In this document: positions 14,781 to 23,092 of the stretch, in pieces
Position numbering within the stretch: position 1 is the stretch's first letter
How the letters are laid out: the number at the start of each line of letters is the position of its first letter
Assembly (NCBI GenBank): GCA_002382735.1
Contig: DFZN01000002.1
Coordinates: forward strand, 15,420-58,535
Origin: a bacterium UBP11_UBA4055
GTDB taxonomy: Bacteria > UBA4055
Length of the DNA: 43,116 nt
Direction: 5' to 3'
Program-made: the position numbers and the translations under genes
The notes under the pieces: model-generated
Told to the model about the DNA's origin: nothing
The model's input: the letters and a program-made list of their open reading frames with translations, nothing else
Databases searched by the model: none

Positions 14781-15332
14781 TTATTTTCTATTTGGACAGT
14801 ACCCTCTCATCATTCCGGGACCGCCGTGAAGTTCTTTGAATTTCTCGATCTGTTCTTTACTCAGCAATTTTGTGATCTCTGCCATTTCATCGATCTTTGA
14901 AAGATTCTTTTTTGTTCTGATCTCCGACATCTGCTTAACGATCTTCTTGGCTTCGTCAAAATTCATGTTCCTCATTGCTTCATGTTTATCTATTCTGATT
15001 TTCTTAAGATCAGCTTCCATTCCGATCTCGTTCTTCTCGTATTTCGTCCTGATCTGGTGAATTTTCTCGACCTGATCTTTTGATAGACCAAGCTGTTCCG
15101 TCATTGCCGGTCCGAAGTGACCTCTTCCCATTCCGTCTTTTTTGAAGCAGTTTTGATGGTCATTACCCATTTTGTGACCCATTACACCGGGACCGTTTCC
15201 CGTACAGTTTTCAGAATTGAATCCCGGTCCCATACCGGGTTTAACTGTTACCGGGGGTGCTGAAGTATCCTGTGCAGCTGCTCCGATAAGAAGTGCGCCT
15301 GTCAGTATCAGCGTTGTTAATAGTTTTTTCAT
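14781..15332 (-). CDS. Spy/CpxP/ZraP-like periplasmic protein, Met-, His- and Cys-rich
   Basis: A 183-residue exported protein. The start is ATG 15332 with AAGGAGATC just upstream; the longer frame to 15386 has no site. A signal peptide (MKKLLTTLILTGALLIGAAA) is followed by a Gly/Met/His/Cys-rich linker with GVMGHKMGNDHQNC and GMGRGHFGP. The helical domain then carries the family LTxxQ-type positions (LGLSKDQVEKIHQI and LLSKEQIEKFKELHG). Relatives bind metal or protect periplasmic proteins under envelope stress. The Met/His/Cys content suggests metal binding, and copA is in the same window, but a link is inference. Confidence 0.82.
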   Translation of the reverse strand: MKKLLTTLILTGALLIGAAAQDTSAPPVTVKPGMGPGFNSENCTGNGPGVMGHKMGNDHQNCFKKDGMGRGHFGPAMTEQLGLSKDQVEKIHQIRTKYEKNEIGMEADLKKIRIDKHEAMRNMNFDEAKKIVKQMSEIRTKKNLSKIDEMAEITKLLSKEQIEKFKELHGGPGMMRGYCPNRK

Positions 15333-15454
15333 TTTGATCTCCTTATTTTGGTTGCATTTGATGATGTTAACGCTATGTATCCGCATTTATTTTAATTTAT
15401 TTTTTGTATAGTCATTATTTTTTTATTATTATTCAGCAACAAAAGGGAATGGAA

Positions 15455-16618
15455 ATGACTGAATATGAGAATTACTTTATACCGGTCTATAAGAGAATAG
15501 AAAAGAGAATTACCGGATCCGAAGGATCTTATTTGATTACAGAAGACGGGAAATATCTTGATATGTTCGGCGGGCTCGGAGTAAATTCGCTCGGGTATAA
15601 TGTATCCAATGTTAATAATGCGATAAAAGCTCAGCTTGAAAAATTCAGTCATCTATCAAATTATTTCGAGGCAGAACCGGTCGGAAAACTGGCTGAATAT
15701 ATAGTTAATAACACATTTGCGGAAAAAGTATTCTTCACAAATTCCGGTACAGAGGCTATAGAAGCAGGAATGAAATTGATCAGAAAATACGGCAAAGCTA
15801 ACAGAAAAAGCACAATCGTTACTTTTTCACATGCCTTCCACGGAAGGACATTGGCCGCCGCGTCAGTGACCGCCCCTGACAACTCATCTCCGTATAATTT
15901 TCCCGGAGGAGTTCCCAATGTCATGACTCTCAAATTCAACGATACAGGCGATCTCGACAAGATCAACGGAGATACCGCCGGTGTTTTCGTTGAATTTATT
16001 CAGGGTCAGGGCGGTGTAAATGTCGCGGACTCTGAGTTTGCGCGCAAACTCAGAGAGAGAACCGCGATGTTCAAAGCTGTTCTGATGGCTGACGAGATTC
16101 AGTCCGGAATGGGAAGGACGGGCAGACTGTTCAGCTTTGAACATTTCGGGATAGTTCCCGACATCGCCGTAACAGCCAAAGCCATTGGCGGAGGCCTGCC
16201 GCTAGGAGTCCTGATGGCAGGAAGGGAGCACTGCGACATTCTCGGTTACGGCGAGCACGGTTCTACATTCGGCGGCAATCCCGTCTCCTGCGCCGCAGGA
16301 CTTGAAACCATAAAAATTATAAACAGGCCTGAATTTTTGAAAAGCGTTGAAGAAAAAGGCAAAATTCTGCTTTCCGAAATTCTCAGGCTGAAAGAAAAAT
16401 ACAGGGGAAAGATAGGCAGAGTTTCTGGCATGGGTCTCATGATCGGCGCGGAGATACTAAAAGATCATGAAAAGATCATTCCGCTTTTTCTTGAAAGGAA
16501 AATATTCGTAAATATAACTCATCGAAACATATTGAGGCTGCTGCCGCCGCTGGTAATCGGCAAAAAGGAAATAGAATTTTTTTTAAAAGAATTTGACAGT
16601 ATTCTAAGCGATCTCTGA
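15455..16618 (+). CDS. Class III aminotransferase, acetylornithine/ornithine type
   Basis: A 387-residue PLP enzyme of fold type I. AAGGG is 7 bases before the ATG at 15455; an ATG at 15449 is too close to it. Cofactor residues are in place: the phosphate-binding FTNSGTEA (about 95-101), HAFHGRT (127-132), D213 in MADEIQSGMGRTG and the Schiff-base lysine K242 in AVTAKAIGGGLPLG. The sequence reads like ArgD or ornithine aminotransferases, but it stands alone with no arginine or proline gene nearby, so the substrate is open. It contains a perfect 26-bp palindrome at 16030-16055. The stop is 10 bases from the convergent DUF368 stop, without a terminator between. Confidence 0.88.
   Translation: MTEYENYFIPVYKRIEKRITGSEGSYLITEDGKYLDMFGGLGVNSLGYNVSNVNNAIKAQLEKFSHLSNYFEAEPVGKLAEYIVNNTFAEKVFFTNSGTEAIEAGMKLIRKYGKANRKSTIVTFSHAFHGRTLAAASVTAPDNSSPYNFPGGVPNVMTLKFNDTGDLDKINGDTAGVFVEFIQGQGGVNVADSEFARKLRERTAMFKAVLMADEIQSGMGRTGRLFSFEHFGIVPDIAVTAKAIGGGLPLGVLMAGREHCDILGYGEHGSTFGGNPVSCAAGLETIKIINRPEFLKSVEEKGKILLSEILRLKEKYRGKIGRVSGMGLMIGAEILKDHEKIIPLFLERKIFVNITHRNILRLLPPLVIGKKEIEFFLKEFDSILSDL
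16023..16067. repeat. Perfect 26-bp palindrome with extended arms inside a gene
   Basis: The arm CTCTGAGTTTGCG at 16030-16042 is followed with no spacer by its exact reverse complement (16043-16055). Outside it, TCGCGG (16023-16028) is again matched by CCGCGA (16062-16067). It lies in an ordinary-length part of the aminotransferase (coding DSEFARKLRER), so it is not an obvious insertion. Confidence 0.9.
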
Positions 16619-16628
16619 TTTCAATGTT

Positions 16629-17549
16629 CTATTTTATTGACGAAACCCCTTTGTGATCCATTTTATTTTCGAGCAGCCAGATAACTAAAATACCCGAAAT
16701 AATAAAAAGCACCGATAAAAATTCCTCGGTAGAAAATGAGGAAGGTATGTACCAGTTATAGCCTACAACTTTTTCTTTTCCAGTGGAGAAAGTTTCGATG
16801 ACCTCTGTTTTCCATGGCCACAAAAGTGATACTGACCCGAGAATAAATCCGGATAGTACAGCTATGGTCAGATCATGGTATTTTCGGAATACCCAGGAAA
16901 GAAAATGGGAAAATGCGATAAGACCTGATACTGCCCCTGCAATTACGGGAATGAGTACATGAAAGTCGAGGTTTTTAACAGAATGTATCATTACAAGCTC
17001 GTAGTTTCCCATCAAAATGAGAACGAAAGATCCCGAGAGTCCCGGAAGTATCATGCTGCAGGTAGCCACAATACCGCAAATAAACAAATAAATGTATGAT
17101 GAGTTCTCTGAAGCGGGGTCCAGAAAATTAATGATAACAAAAGCTGTTGCTGTACCGGTAATCATCGAAAATAATGTGCCAAGATCCCATTTAAGGATCT
17201 TTTTTGCTACAAAAAAGGCGGATGCGGCTATGAGTCCGAGAAAAAATGACCATATAAATTTGGGATATTTCTCGAAAAGCGATCCGAGGACAAAAGACAG
17301 TGCGAATATTCCGCAGGCCGCTCCTCCGAATACTGTAGCGAGAAAGTATAGATTCGTGTGTCCGGCGAATGACCTTAATCTCCCTTTGCGGAGAAGGTAC
17401 AAAGCCGTCAGATCAAATAATTTAATAGAATTGATGATCTCTTCGAAAATGCCTGTTATAAGAGCTATCGTTCCGCCAGATACTCCGGGTATGATATTTG
17501 CAACGCCGATCCCTAACCCCTTTAAGAATAAAATAATATATTTATTCAT
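16629..17549 (-). CDS. DUF368 membrane protein, predicted polyprenyl-phosphate transporter (PopT type)
   Basis: A membrane protein of about 306 residues with some eight helices. The two inverted signatures of the family are clear: NIIPGVSGGTIALI near the N-terminus and MILPGLSGSFVLILMG near residue 167. DUF368 proteins have been shown in other bacteria to return undecaprenyl phosphate to the cytoplasmic face for cell-envelope synthesis. The start is ATG 17549 or the adjacent ATG 17552; GGGGG sits 4 bases before the former. It begins inside the last codons of pcm. Its place at the end of an operon with polysaccharide genes fits lipid-carrier recycling. Confidence 0.88.
   Translation of the reverse strand: MNKYIILFLKGLGIGVANIIPGVSGGTIALITGIFEEIINSIKLFDLTALYLLRKGRLRSFAGHTNLYFLATVFGGAACGIFALSFVLGSLFEKYPKFIWSFFLGLIAASAFFVAKKILKWDLGTLFSMITGTATAFVIINFLDPASENSSYIYLFICGIVATCSMILPGLSGSFVLILMGNYELVMIHSVKNLDFHVLIPVIAGAVSGLIAFSHFLSWVFRKYHDLTIAVLSGFILGSVSLLWPWKTEVIETFSTGKEKVVGYNWYIPSSFSTEEFLSVLFIISGILVIWLLENKMDHKGVSSIK
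17181..17205 (+). terminator. Terminator-like hairpin antisense to the DUF368 gene
   Basis: AAGATCC (17181-17187) pairs with GGATCTT (17195-17201) across a 7-base loop, followed by more T to 17205. Only the plus strand has the T tail. It could end read-through transcripts from the aminotransferase gene that run antisense into the DUF368 gene. A 7-bp stem of this kind can arise by chance. Confidence 0.35.
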
Positions 17550-18183
17550 CATACCCCCTGCCTATTAGAGGCACGAACATGCAGTCGATGATCTCTTCCT
17601 TGATAAAACCGGTCTCCTCTTTTTTTATTCTGAACAGCTTATGGTAAGTTTTGTGCTCAAGAGGTATTATGAGCTTTCCTCCGGGTTTAAGCTGATTTAG
17701 AAGGGATTGGGGAATTTCTTTTGCTCCGGCAGAAACAATTATTCCGTCATAAGGTGCTTCAGATTTCCATCCCAGAGTTCCGTCGCCTACAAAGACCTGT
17801 ATATTTTCAATCTTCAGTTTTTTAAGATTGTTTCTGGAAAACCCGACAAGTTCGGGGATCCTTTCGACTGATACTACATATTTGCAGAGTTTTGAAAGTA
17901 CCGCCGACTGGAATCCGGAACCCGTACCTATCTCAAGTATAACTTCGTCTTCAAGAGGCCTCAGCATCTGTGTCATAAGGGCAGTGATATAAGGCTGAGA
18001 TATAGTCTGTCCGTATCCTATCGGCAGAGCGGAATCGTCATAAGAGTGCTCTATGTTGTCCTCAGGAACAAATATATGTCTAGGAATTTCATGGAAGGCT
18101 TTAAGCACTCTTTTATCAGCTATGCCTCTTTTTTTAAGCTGATTAGAGATCATTTCTTTTCTCGCAAAATCAAAATTGATCAT
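17542..18183 (-). CDS. pcm: Protein-L-isoaspartate O-methyltransferase
   Basis: A 213-residue SAM-dependent repair enzyme that methylates L-isoaspartyl residues in damaged proteins. The diagnostic LPIGYGQTISQPYI segment, the SAM-binding EIGTGSGFQSAVLS and the C-terminal CMFVPLIG are all present. The start ATG 18183 overlaps the end of birA by 14 bases, and the stop overlaps the DUF368 start, so all three are translationally linked. Confidence 0.95.
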   Translation of the reverse strand: MINFDFARKEMISNQLKKRGIADKRVLKAFHEIPRHIFVPEDNIEHSYDDSALPIGYGQTISQPYITALMTQMLRPLEDEVILEIGTGSGFQSAVLSKLCKYVVSVERIPELVGFSRNNLKKLKIENIQVFVGDGTLGWKSEAPYDGIIVSAGAKEIPQSLLNQLKPGGKLIIPLEHKTYHKLFRIKKEETGFIKEEIIDCMFVPLIGRGYDE

Positions 18184-18907
18184 TATATTTCACATCCCCG
18201 TAAAAAATTCTCTCTTTATACCCGTGATCATTGTTAATTATCAAACATCCCAGGTCGTCTATTGAATCTATCACTCCGCTAACCGTTTTTTCTTCAATGT
18301 TCACAGTAACAGGTCTTCCTTTTATATCAGCTTCTCTGAACCATATCAGAGGAATGTCCCTCGCTGTGTTGGTACAGTACCTTCTATACGCCATATTGAC
18401 CGATTCGACGAGCTCATTTTTTATTATTTCAATGTCAGGCGGATCACTTACTTCTGATGCGATAGAAGTGTAAGGGCAAGATATATCTCCCTTAGGTTTG
18501 AAATCCAGAATATTGATTCCTATTCCGATTATAACGCATTCTTTTGAATATTCGGATAGAATTCCGCATATTTTTTTTCCTGATACGGTCACATCGTTAG
18601 GCCATTTCAGTACTATCCTTCCGGCGTCAATGTATTTTGTCAGCATCATTTTGACAGCCAGTGAAAATAGAAATGACAGCCTTATCGCGTCCGAACTCTC
18701 GTAAACATTCTTGATCAAAAATGAGCAGAAGATGCTTTTACCCGGTTCGCCGTACCAGCTTCTGCCGAGCCTGCCCTTACCTCCTGTCTGATCTTTTGCG
18801 AAAAGAACCGTACCTGTATTCAGATCGTCAGAATGTTTTTTCAGATATGAATTGGTGGAATCTACTTTTTCCAGATCGATTTTATGTGTAAAATTTTCGA
18901 GTCTCAT
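18170..18907 (-). CDS. birA: Biotin--[acetyl-CoA-carboxylase] ligase, class I
   Basis: A 245-residue enzyme that activates biotin with ATP and attaches it to the carrier domain of biotin-dependent carboxylases. Visible motifs are VDSTNSYLK, the biotinyl-AMP loop GGKGRLGRSWYGEPGKS, VLKWPNDV, KKICGILSE and IGIGINI. I take ATG 18907 with AAAGGAC 6 bases upstream; the frame extends to 19003 but without a site and through the neighbouring small ORF. There is no N-terminal helix-turn-helix, so it is not a repressor like E. coli BirA. Confidence 0.93.
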   Translation of the reverse strand: MRLENFTHKIDLEKVDSTNSYLKKHSDDLNTGTVLFAKDQTGGKGRLGRSWYGEPGKSIFCSFLIKNVYESSDAIRLSFLFSLAVKMMLTKYIDAGRIVLKWPNDVTVSGKKICGILSEYSKECVIIGIGINILDFKPKGDISCPYTSIASEVSDPPDIEIIKNELVESVNMAYRRYCTNTARDIPLIWFREADIKGRPVTVNIEEKTVSGVIDSIDDLGCLIINNDHGYKERIFYGDVKYNDQF

Positions 18908-18917
18908 TTTTTGTCCT

Positions 18918-19106
18918 TTATTCTGTTTCGGTACTGTCTTCCTCGTCGTAGAGTCTGTTCTCTGAATCAAGTTCTTCCAGCAGATTAATGATTTCGTCCA
19001 CATTCTTTTTTGAAAGAGCCGGTAGAACAGGTGTTCCTTTTATGAATGAGAGGGGAGTTGTGTCCTCTTTCAGCAGCGTTGTTTTATTTCTGCTCTTTAT
19101 CTTCAT
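18918..19106 (-). CDS. Small hypothetical protein (62 residues)
   Basis: A 62-residue charged protein: a basic first half with TPLSFIKGTPVLPALS, then an acidic helical half (KKNVDEIINLLEELDSENR). Its ATG overlaps the natA stop as ATGA, and it ends 10 bases before birA. It has no strong ribosome site of its own, so translation would rely on coupling. I do not recognise a family. Tight packing between two real genes on the same strand is the main support. Confidence 0.55.
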   Translation of the reverse strand: MKIKSRNKTTLLKEDTTPLSFIKGTPVLPALSKKNVDEIINLLEELDSENRLYDEEDSTETE

Positions 19107-19864
19107 TGAACGATCTTTTTTTCAAATTCATTTACCACTTTGATGAAAATATTCTCCATGTAATATTCACCTGTCTGCTCGCGGAGGTTTTCGATGGTTC
19201 CTGCTGCAAGCAGTTTTCCGTTATTAATGATACCGATCCTGTCGCAGATCTTTTCCACTTCTCCCATATTGTGGGAAGAGAATATTATAGTTTTGCCCTG
19301 ATCTCTAAGGTCTTTAATATAGTTGTGTATCTTCTGAGAAACAATTACATCAAGTCCGGAACTGGGTTCATCAAGTATCAGAACGGCAGGATCGTGAACA
19401 ATTGTCCTTGCTATAGAAGTTATCTGCTTCATGCCTGTTGAGAGTTTTTCCGAATAAGTGTCCGCATATTCACCTATACCGAAATAGCTTATGAGCTGTT
19501 CCACCCTTAAAGTTATCTCGCTCTCCGGGTAATCGTTAAGCTCGGCAAAATATCTTATGATCTCTCTCGGCGAGAGTCTTGGATATAAAGCTGTATTCGA
19601 AGACATGTACCCGATAGACCTTCTGACATCCTCAGGTTTTTCCGAAGTGCTGAATCCCGCGATGCTGATATAACCTGAATCCGGCTGCATCAGAGTAGCC
19701 ATCATTCTTAAAGTCGTAGTCTTTCCCGCCCCGTTCGGTCCCAACAGTCCGAATACTTCACCTTTAAAGGCGGAAAAACTTATATTATTCACTGCCTTTA
19801 CAGTTCCTCTCTGAGGGTCATAAAATTCCTTGTTCAGTTCTTTTATGGTAATCGTTTCTTCCAT
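19103..19864 (-). CDS. natA: ABC transporter ATP-binding protein, NatA-like
   Basis: An ATPase subunit of about 253 residues for an ABC-2-type exporter. Walker A is GLLGPNGAGKTTT, the signature is KLSTGMKQ, Walker B is AVLILDEPSSGLD and the switch His is in SSHNMGEVE. It resembles NatA, the partner of the Na+-extruding NatB of Bacillus, and the adjacent permease fits. The start is ATG 19864 or GTG 19873, both inside the permease gene's last codons; no strong site separates them. The substrate could also be a drug or peptide, so the symbol is tentative. Confidence 0.8.
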   Translation of the reverse strand: MEETITIKELNKEFYDPQRGTVKAVNNISFSAFKGEVFGLLGPNGAGKTTTLRMMATLMQPDSGYISIAGFSTSEKPEDVRRSIGYMSSNTALYPRLSPREIIRYFAELNDYPESEITLRVEQLISYFGIGEYADTYSEKLSTGMKQITSIARTIVHDPAVLILDEPSSGLDVIVSQKIHNYIKDLRDQGKTIIFSSHNMGEVEKICDRIGIINNGKLLAAGTIENLREQTGEYYMENIFIKVVNEFEKKIVQ

Positions 19865-21072
19865 CTTGACCACTTTGTTTTAATTTTTTTTGTTAGAGAT
19901 GAGCCTGAGTAACCCAAAAGCACTTCCTCTTCAATTAGGAACGGGAAGAACAGTTTATATATAATCACAAGCCAGATGATAGAGAAAAAAGCTGTTTCGG
20001 TCATGAAAATCCAGTCGGTATTGTTCTCGATCAGCAGTTTAAGAGAGAACGATATGTTCAGAACAGGAGTAGCAGCTATGAAAATGTTGGGATCTATCGC
20101 AGGTATGACAAGAACAAGCGGAAGATATGTCAGAAAAGCCGTAAAAGGCGATATCATGACACCTCCCTCTTTTCTCTTCGATGCGAAACCTGAGGCAGTA
20201 ATAAAAATAACGCTTACGAAGAAGGAAGTCAGAAGAAGTGAAACCAGTGCGATCATAATAATTTTCAAACTGAAAATTTCACTCCAGCTGAACCCTGTCA
20301 TATCTTCTGAAACTCCTGTTATCAGGGAACTGAAGATGGTAATTATGAAAACTACAAGGAAAACAAAATTGACAGTTCCGGCAAGTAATGCGTAAATATT
20401 AACGGTCAGCAGTTTTGAAATTATGATGCTTTCTCTCTTAAGAGGAAGGGTCAGTGATGTTTCAGCCGTTCTGTCTTCCGACTGGCCTGATGTAATTTCT
20501 ACAGATGCCGCAGCTGCAGCCGATATTATCGAAATTACAGATAACAGAGGTATCAGGAGCGAGAGCATCTTTCTTATGATCTCGTGTTCACCTTCCGAAT
20601 TTCTGGTTTCAATTTGAAATACATCAAAATATTCAGGCTCAAACCCCTTACTTTCTACTAACTCTTTTTTTTTCGTTTCATAAAAGCCGATAAGTTTATT
20701 CTCGATCCTGGCATAAAACTCTTTGTGATTCGAATTTGAGCTGTCGAGAATTACTGAATAAAAGGGCAGTCCGTCGGTCTTCGAAACGATCAGCTTCATC
20801 CTGTCCTTTCCGCCGGCTGCATTATCAGATCTTTCAAGTATCAGATTTTTTACGGAAATCAGAGAATCTTCAAGCTGTAAAAACTCGTCATTTTCAATGG
20901 TATAAAGAAGTGTAAGCTCTCTGCTGTCCGAAAAACCGGCTTTGACCATGAGGAACTGGTTTATTCCCCAGTAAATAAGGGGATAAAATATTATCGGAAT
21001 AAGTAAAACCATCAGGCCGAGCATTTTATTTCTCAACAGGTCTTTCAGGTATAGTATAACTAGTGTTTTCAT
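19843..21072 (-). CDS. natB: ABC-2-type transporter permease, NatB-like
   Basis: A 409-residue membrane protein. One helix lies near the N-terminus (residues about 15-40), then a large outside loop of about 130 residues, then five or six helices from 170 on. A helical linker reads SGQSEDRTAETSLTLPLKRE, the element that contacts the ATPase in this family. This architecture is that of NatB/ABC-2 permeases. It begins with GGAT before the ATG, 40 bases after the epimerase gene, and overlaps natA. The exported substrate cannot be read. Confidence 0.8.
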   Translation of the reverse strand: MKTLVILYLKDLLRNKMLGLMVLLIPIIFYPLIYWGINQFLMVKAGFSDSRELTLLYTIENDEFLQLEDSLISVKNLILERSDNAAGGKDRMKLIVSKTDGLPFYSVILDSSNSNHKEFYARIENKLIGFYETKKKELVESKGFEPEYFDVFQIETRNSEGEHEIIRKMLSLLIPLLSVISIISAAAAASVEITSGQSEDRTAETSLTLPLKRESIIISKLLTVNIYALLAGTVNFVFLVVFIITIFSSLITGVSEDMTGFSWSEIFSLKIIMIALVSLLLTSFFVSVIFITASGFASKRKEGGVMISPFTAFLTYLPLVLVIPAIDPNIFIAATPVLNISFSLKLLIENNTDWIFMTETAFFSIIWLVIIYKLFFPFLIEEEVLLGYSGSSLTKKIKTKWSRWKKRLP

Positions 21073-21112
21073 CTTATCCGTTTTTTATATTCGGCCAATG
21101 ATAAATAACCTC

Positions 21113-22195
21113 TCAGATAAAGTCAATGCAATTATCAATTATGATCGCTGAGGGCTTTATACCTTCATCTGTCTCCGGTCCTTTAAGTTCTTTATAGTTT
21201 TCAATAAAATCCGTAATGATGTTCTGATCGAATTTTGAGATCACTGCATTCTGACCCAGCCCTTCATTTCTTTCAGTTACATTGCGGAACAGAAGGACGG
21301 GTTTTTTTAGATAAGAACATTCCTCCTGATTGCTTCCGCCGTCAGATATTACGAACTCGGCATTTTTCATAAGCTTAATGAACCTGAAATAGTCATATCT
21401 TTTTCTGAGCTCGATGCAGGGGTCGTTCCGCAGTTTTTCCATCAGGCCGTATCTTATCAGTTTTTTCTCTGTAATATTATGAAGGATGAATATAAGTCTT
21501 ATCTTTTTCGAGACCGATCCGAGAAGTTCAATTACCTTTGTAAGCATTTCTTTGTTCTTTACATTCTCGAACCTGTGAAGTGTGACAACGGCAAATTTGT
21601 CCTGAGGTATCTGCACATCGTTTATGAGTTCGATCGAGGGAGCGGCGTAATTCAGAGAATCGTAAAGTGTGTTCAGATGCGTATTAATCTTCTTTCCGCG
21701 GTATTTCATGAGATTATTAACCGCCCATTCTCCGGGGCAGAACATAATATCGGAGAGCCGGAAAGTAATCTTTCTGAAAATTTCTTCAGGGAATGGCTGA
21801 AAAATATCGAATGATCTTAAGCCCGATTCGACATGACCGACCTTAAGCCCGGATAATTTTCCCATCAGAGCACCGATAACCGTGCTGAGTGTATCTCCGT
21901 GAACAAGAACTATCCCTCTTTTATCATTCCTGAAAATTATTTTTCTTTTTAATAATGAAAGAGTGAGTATTCTCAATGACCAGACGATCATAGACAGAAC
22001 TGAAGTGATGTCCTTTCCTGAATAAAGATGAATATCAGGTTTTTTGATCTTGAAATTATCCAGAATGTCTTCTATCGTTTCTTTATGCTGACCGGTCGAG
22101 ATGTAATTGTAGTCGGTTCCTCTCAGGCTCAGTTCCTTCATAACGGGAGCCATTTTTATAAGCTGAGCTTTTGTTCCGATCACAATGTGGATCAT
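21113..22195 (-). CDS. UDP-N-acetylglucosamine 2-epimerase family protein
   Basis: A 360-residue GT-B-fold enzyme. HIVIGTKAQLIKMAPVMKEL opens it; GHVESGLRSFD, TLHRFENV and SDGGSNQEECSYLKKPVLL follow the WecB family order with the catalytic acid and the UDP-binding region. WecB makes UDP-ManNAc for surface polysaccharide. Several positions differ from the classic WecB wording (GTKAQ for GTRPE, SNQEE for GIQEE), so the exact sugar may be different. It follows the GT2 gene by 5 bases in an operon with a sugar aminotransferase. Confidence 0.82.
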   Translation of the reverse strand: MIHIVIGTKAQLIKMAPVMKELSLRGTDYNYISTGQHKETIEDILDNFKIKKPDIHLYSGKDITSVLSMIVWSLRILTLSLLKRKIIFRNDKRGIVLVHGDTLSTVIGALMGKLSGLKVGHVESGLRSFDIFQPFPEEIFRKITFRLSDIMFCPGEWAVNNLMKYRGKKINTHLNTLYDSLNYAAPSIELINDVQIPQDKFAVVTLHRFENVKNKEMLTKVIELLGSVSKKIRLIFILHNITEKKLIRYGLMEKLRNDPCIELRKRYDYFRFIKLMKNAEFVISDGGSNQEECSYLKKPVLLFRNVTERNEGLGQNAVISKFDQNIITDFIENYKELKGPETDEGIKPSAIIIDNCIDFI

Positions 22196-22200
22196 TATTG

Positions 22201-23082
22201 TCAGTCCTCTTCGACTTTATCGTAACGCAGTGTGGATATCTGCTCCGAAAGAAGCCCGATAAGAAAAATTATCACACCCACGCTTATTAAGAAAATAGAG
22301 AACTGCGTATATCTGGCTCCGAGAAGGATTATTTTATAGAACATGTGAGCCAGTCCTCCAAGTACAAAAATAAGGCTGACGGGGAGGAATACTTTTAGCG
22401 GTGAGAAAAGCATGGCGATCTTAATTATGATCAGAAGGAATCGGAAGCCGTCCCTGAAGATCCTGATCTTGCTTTTGCCGATCCTCTTTTTTGTATGTAT
22501 CGGACAGTATTTGAGATTATAACCCGCTTTAATTATTGCCAGAGTGGAAGTGGTCGGGTATGAAAATCCGTTGGGGAACATGTACAGGAATTTTTTGATG
22601 ACCGAGGTTTTAAATCCCCTGTAACCGCTTGTCAGGTCTTCGATCCTTACGTTCGTAACATAGCTTGCAAGTTTGTTATAGAAAATATTTGCGATATTCC
22701 TGTGAAATGAACCTTCTGAAGATTCAGTTCTGGCTCCGACAACACAGTCGTACATACCGAGCAGCTCGGCGATCTTTTCAATGTCAGCTATATCGTGCTG
22801 CCCGTCGGCATCCATCATAACAACGAATTCTTTCTGAGCATTTCTGATACCTGTTCTTACCGCTGACCCGTTGCCCTTGTTATAGGGATGAGAAACGAGT
22901 TTTACTTCAGAGAATTTTGAAACCTCACCGGCAGTATTATCAGTTGAAGCATCATTCACAACAATGATCTCATAGTCTTCAAAATTGTCTCTCATGAATG
23001 AGATGATCCTGTCCAAAGAATCAGCTATAGCTTTCTCTTCGTTAAAAGCCGGAAGTACTAGTGATACTGGTTTTGAAATCAT
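22201..23082 (-). CDS. Glycosyltransferase family 2, polyprenyl-phosphate type
   Basis: A 293-residue membrane-anchored GT2. The GT-A catalytic part has SLVLPAFNEEKAIADSL, VVNDASTDNT and the metal-binding MMDADGQHD. KKRIGKSKI lies before two C-terminal helices (about 225-250 and 262-282). This is the layout of dolichyl- or undecaprenyl-phosphate sugar transferases. GAGG precedes the ATG. Between a sugar aminotransferase and a 2-epimerase, it probably loads a sugar onto a lipid carrier. Confidence 0.88.
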   Translation of the reverse strand: MISKPVSLVLPAFNEEKAIADSLDRIISFMRDNFEDYEIIVVNDASTDNTAGEVSKFSEVKLVSHPYNKGNGSAVRTGIRNAQKEFVVMMDADGQHDIADIEKIAELLGMYDCVVGARTESSEGSFHRNIANIFYNKLASYVTNVRIEDLTSGYRGFKTSVIKKFLYMFPNGFSYPTTSTLAIIKAGYNLKYCPIHTKKRIGKSKIRIFRDGFRFLLIIIKIAMLFSPLKVFLPVSLIFVLGGLAHMFYKIILLGARYTQFSIFLISVGVIIFLIGLLSEQISTLRYDKVEED

Positions 23083-23092
23083 AACAGCCTCA

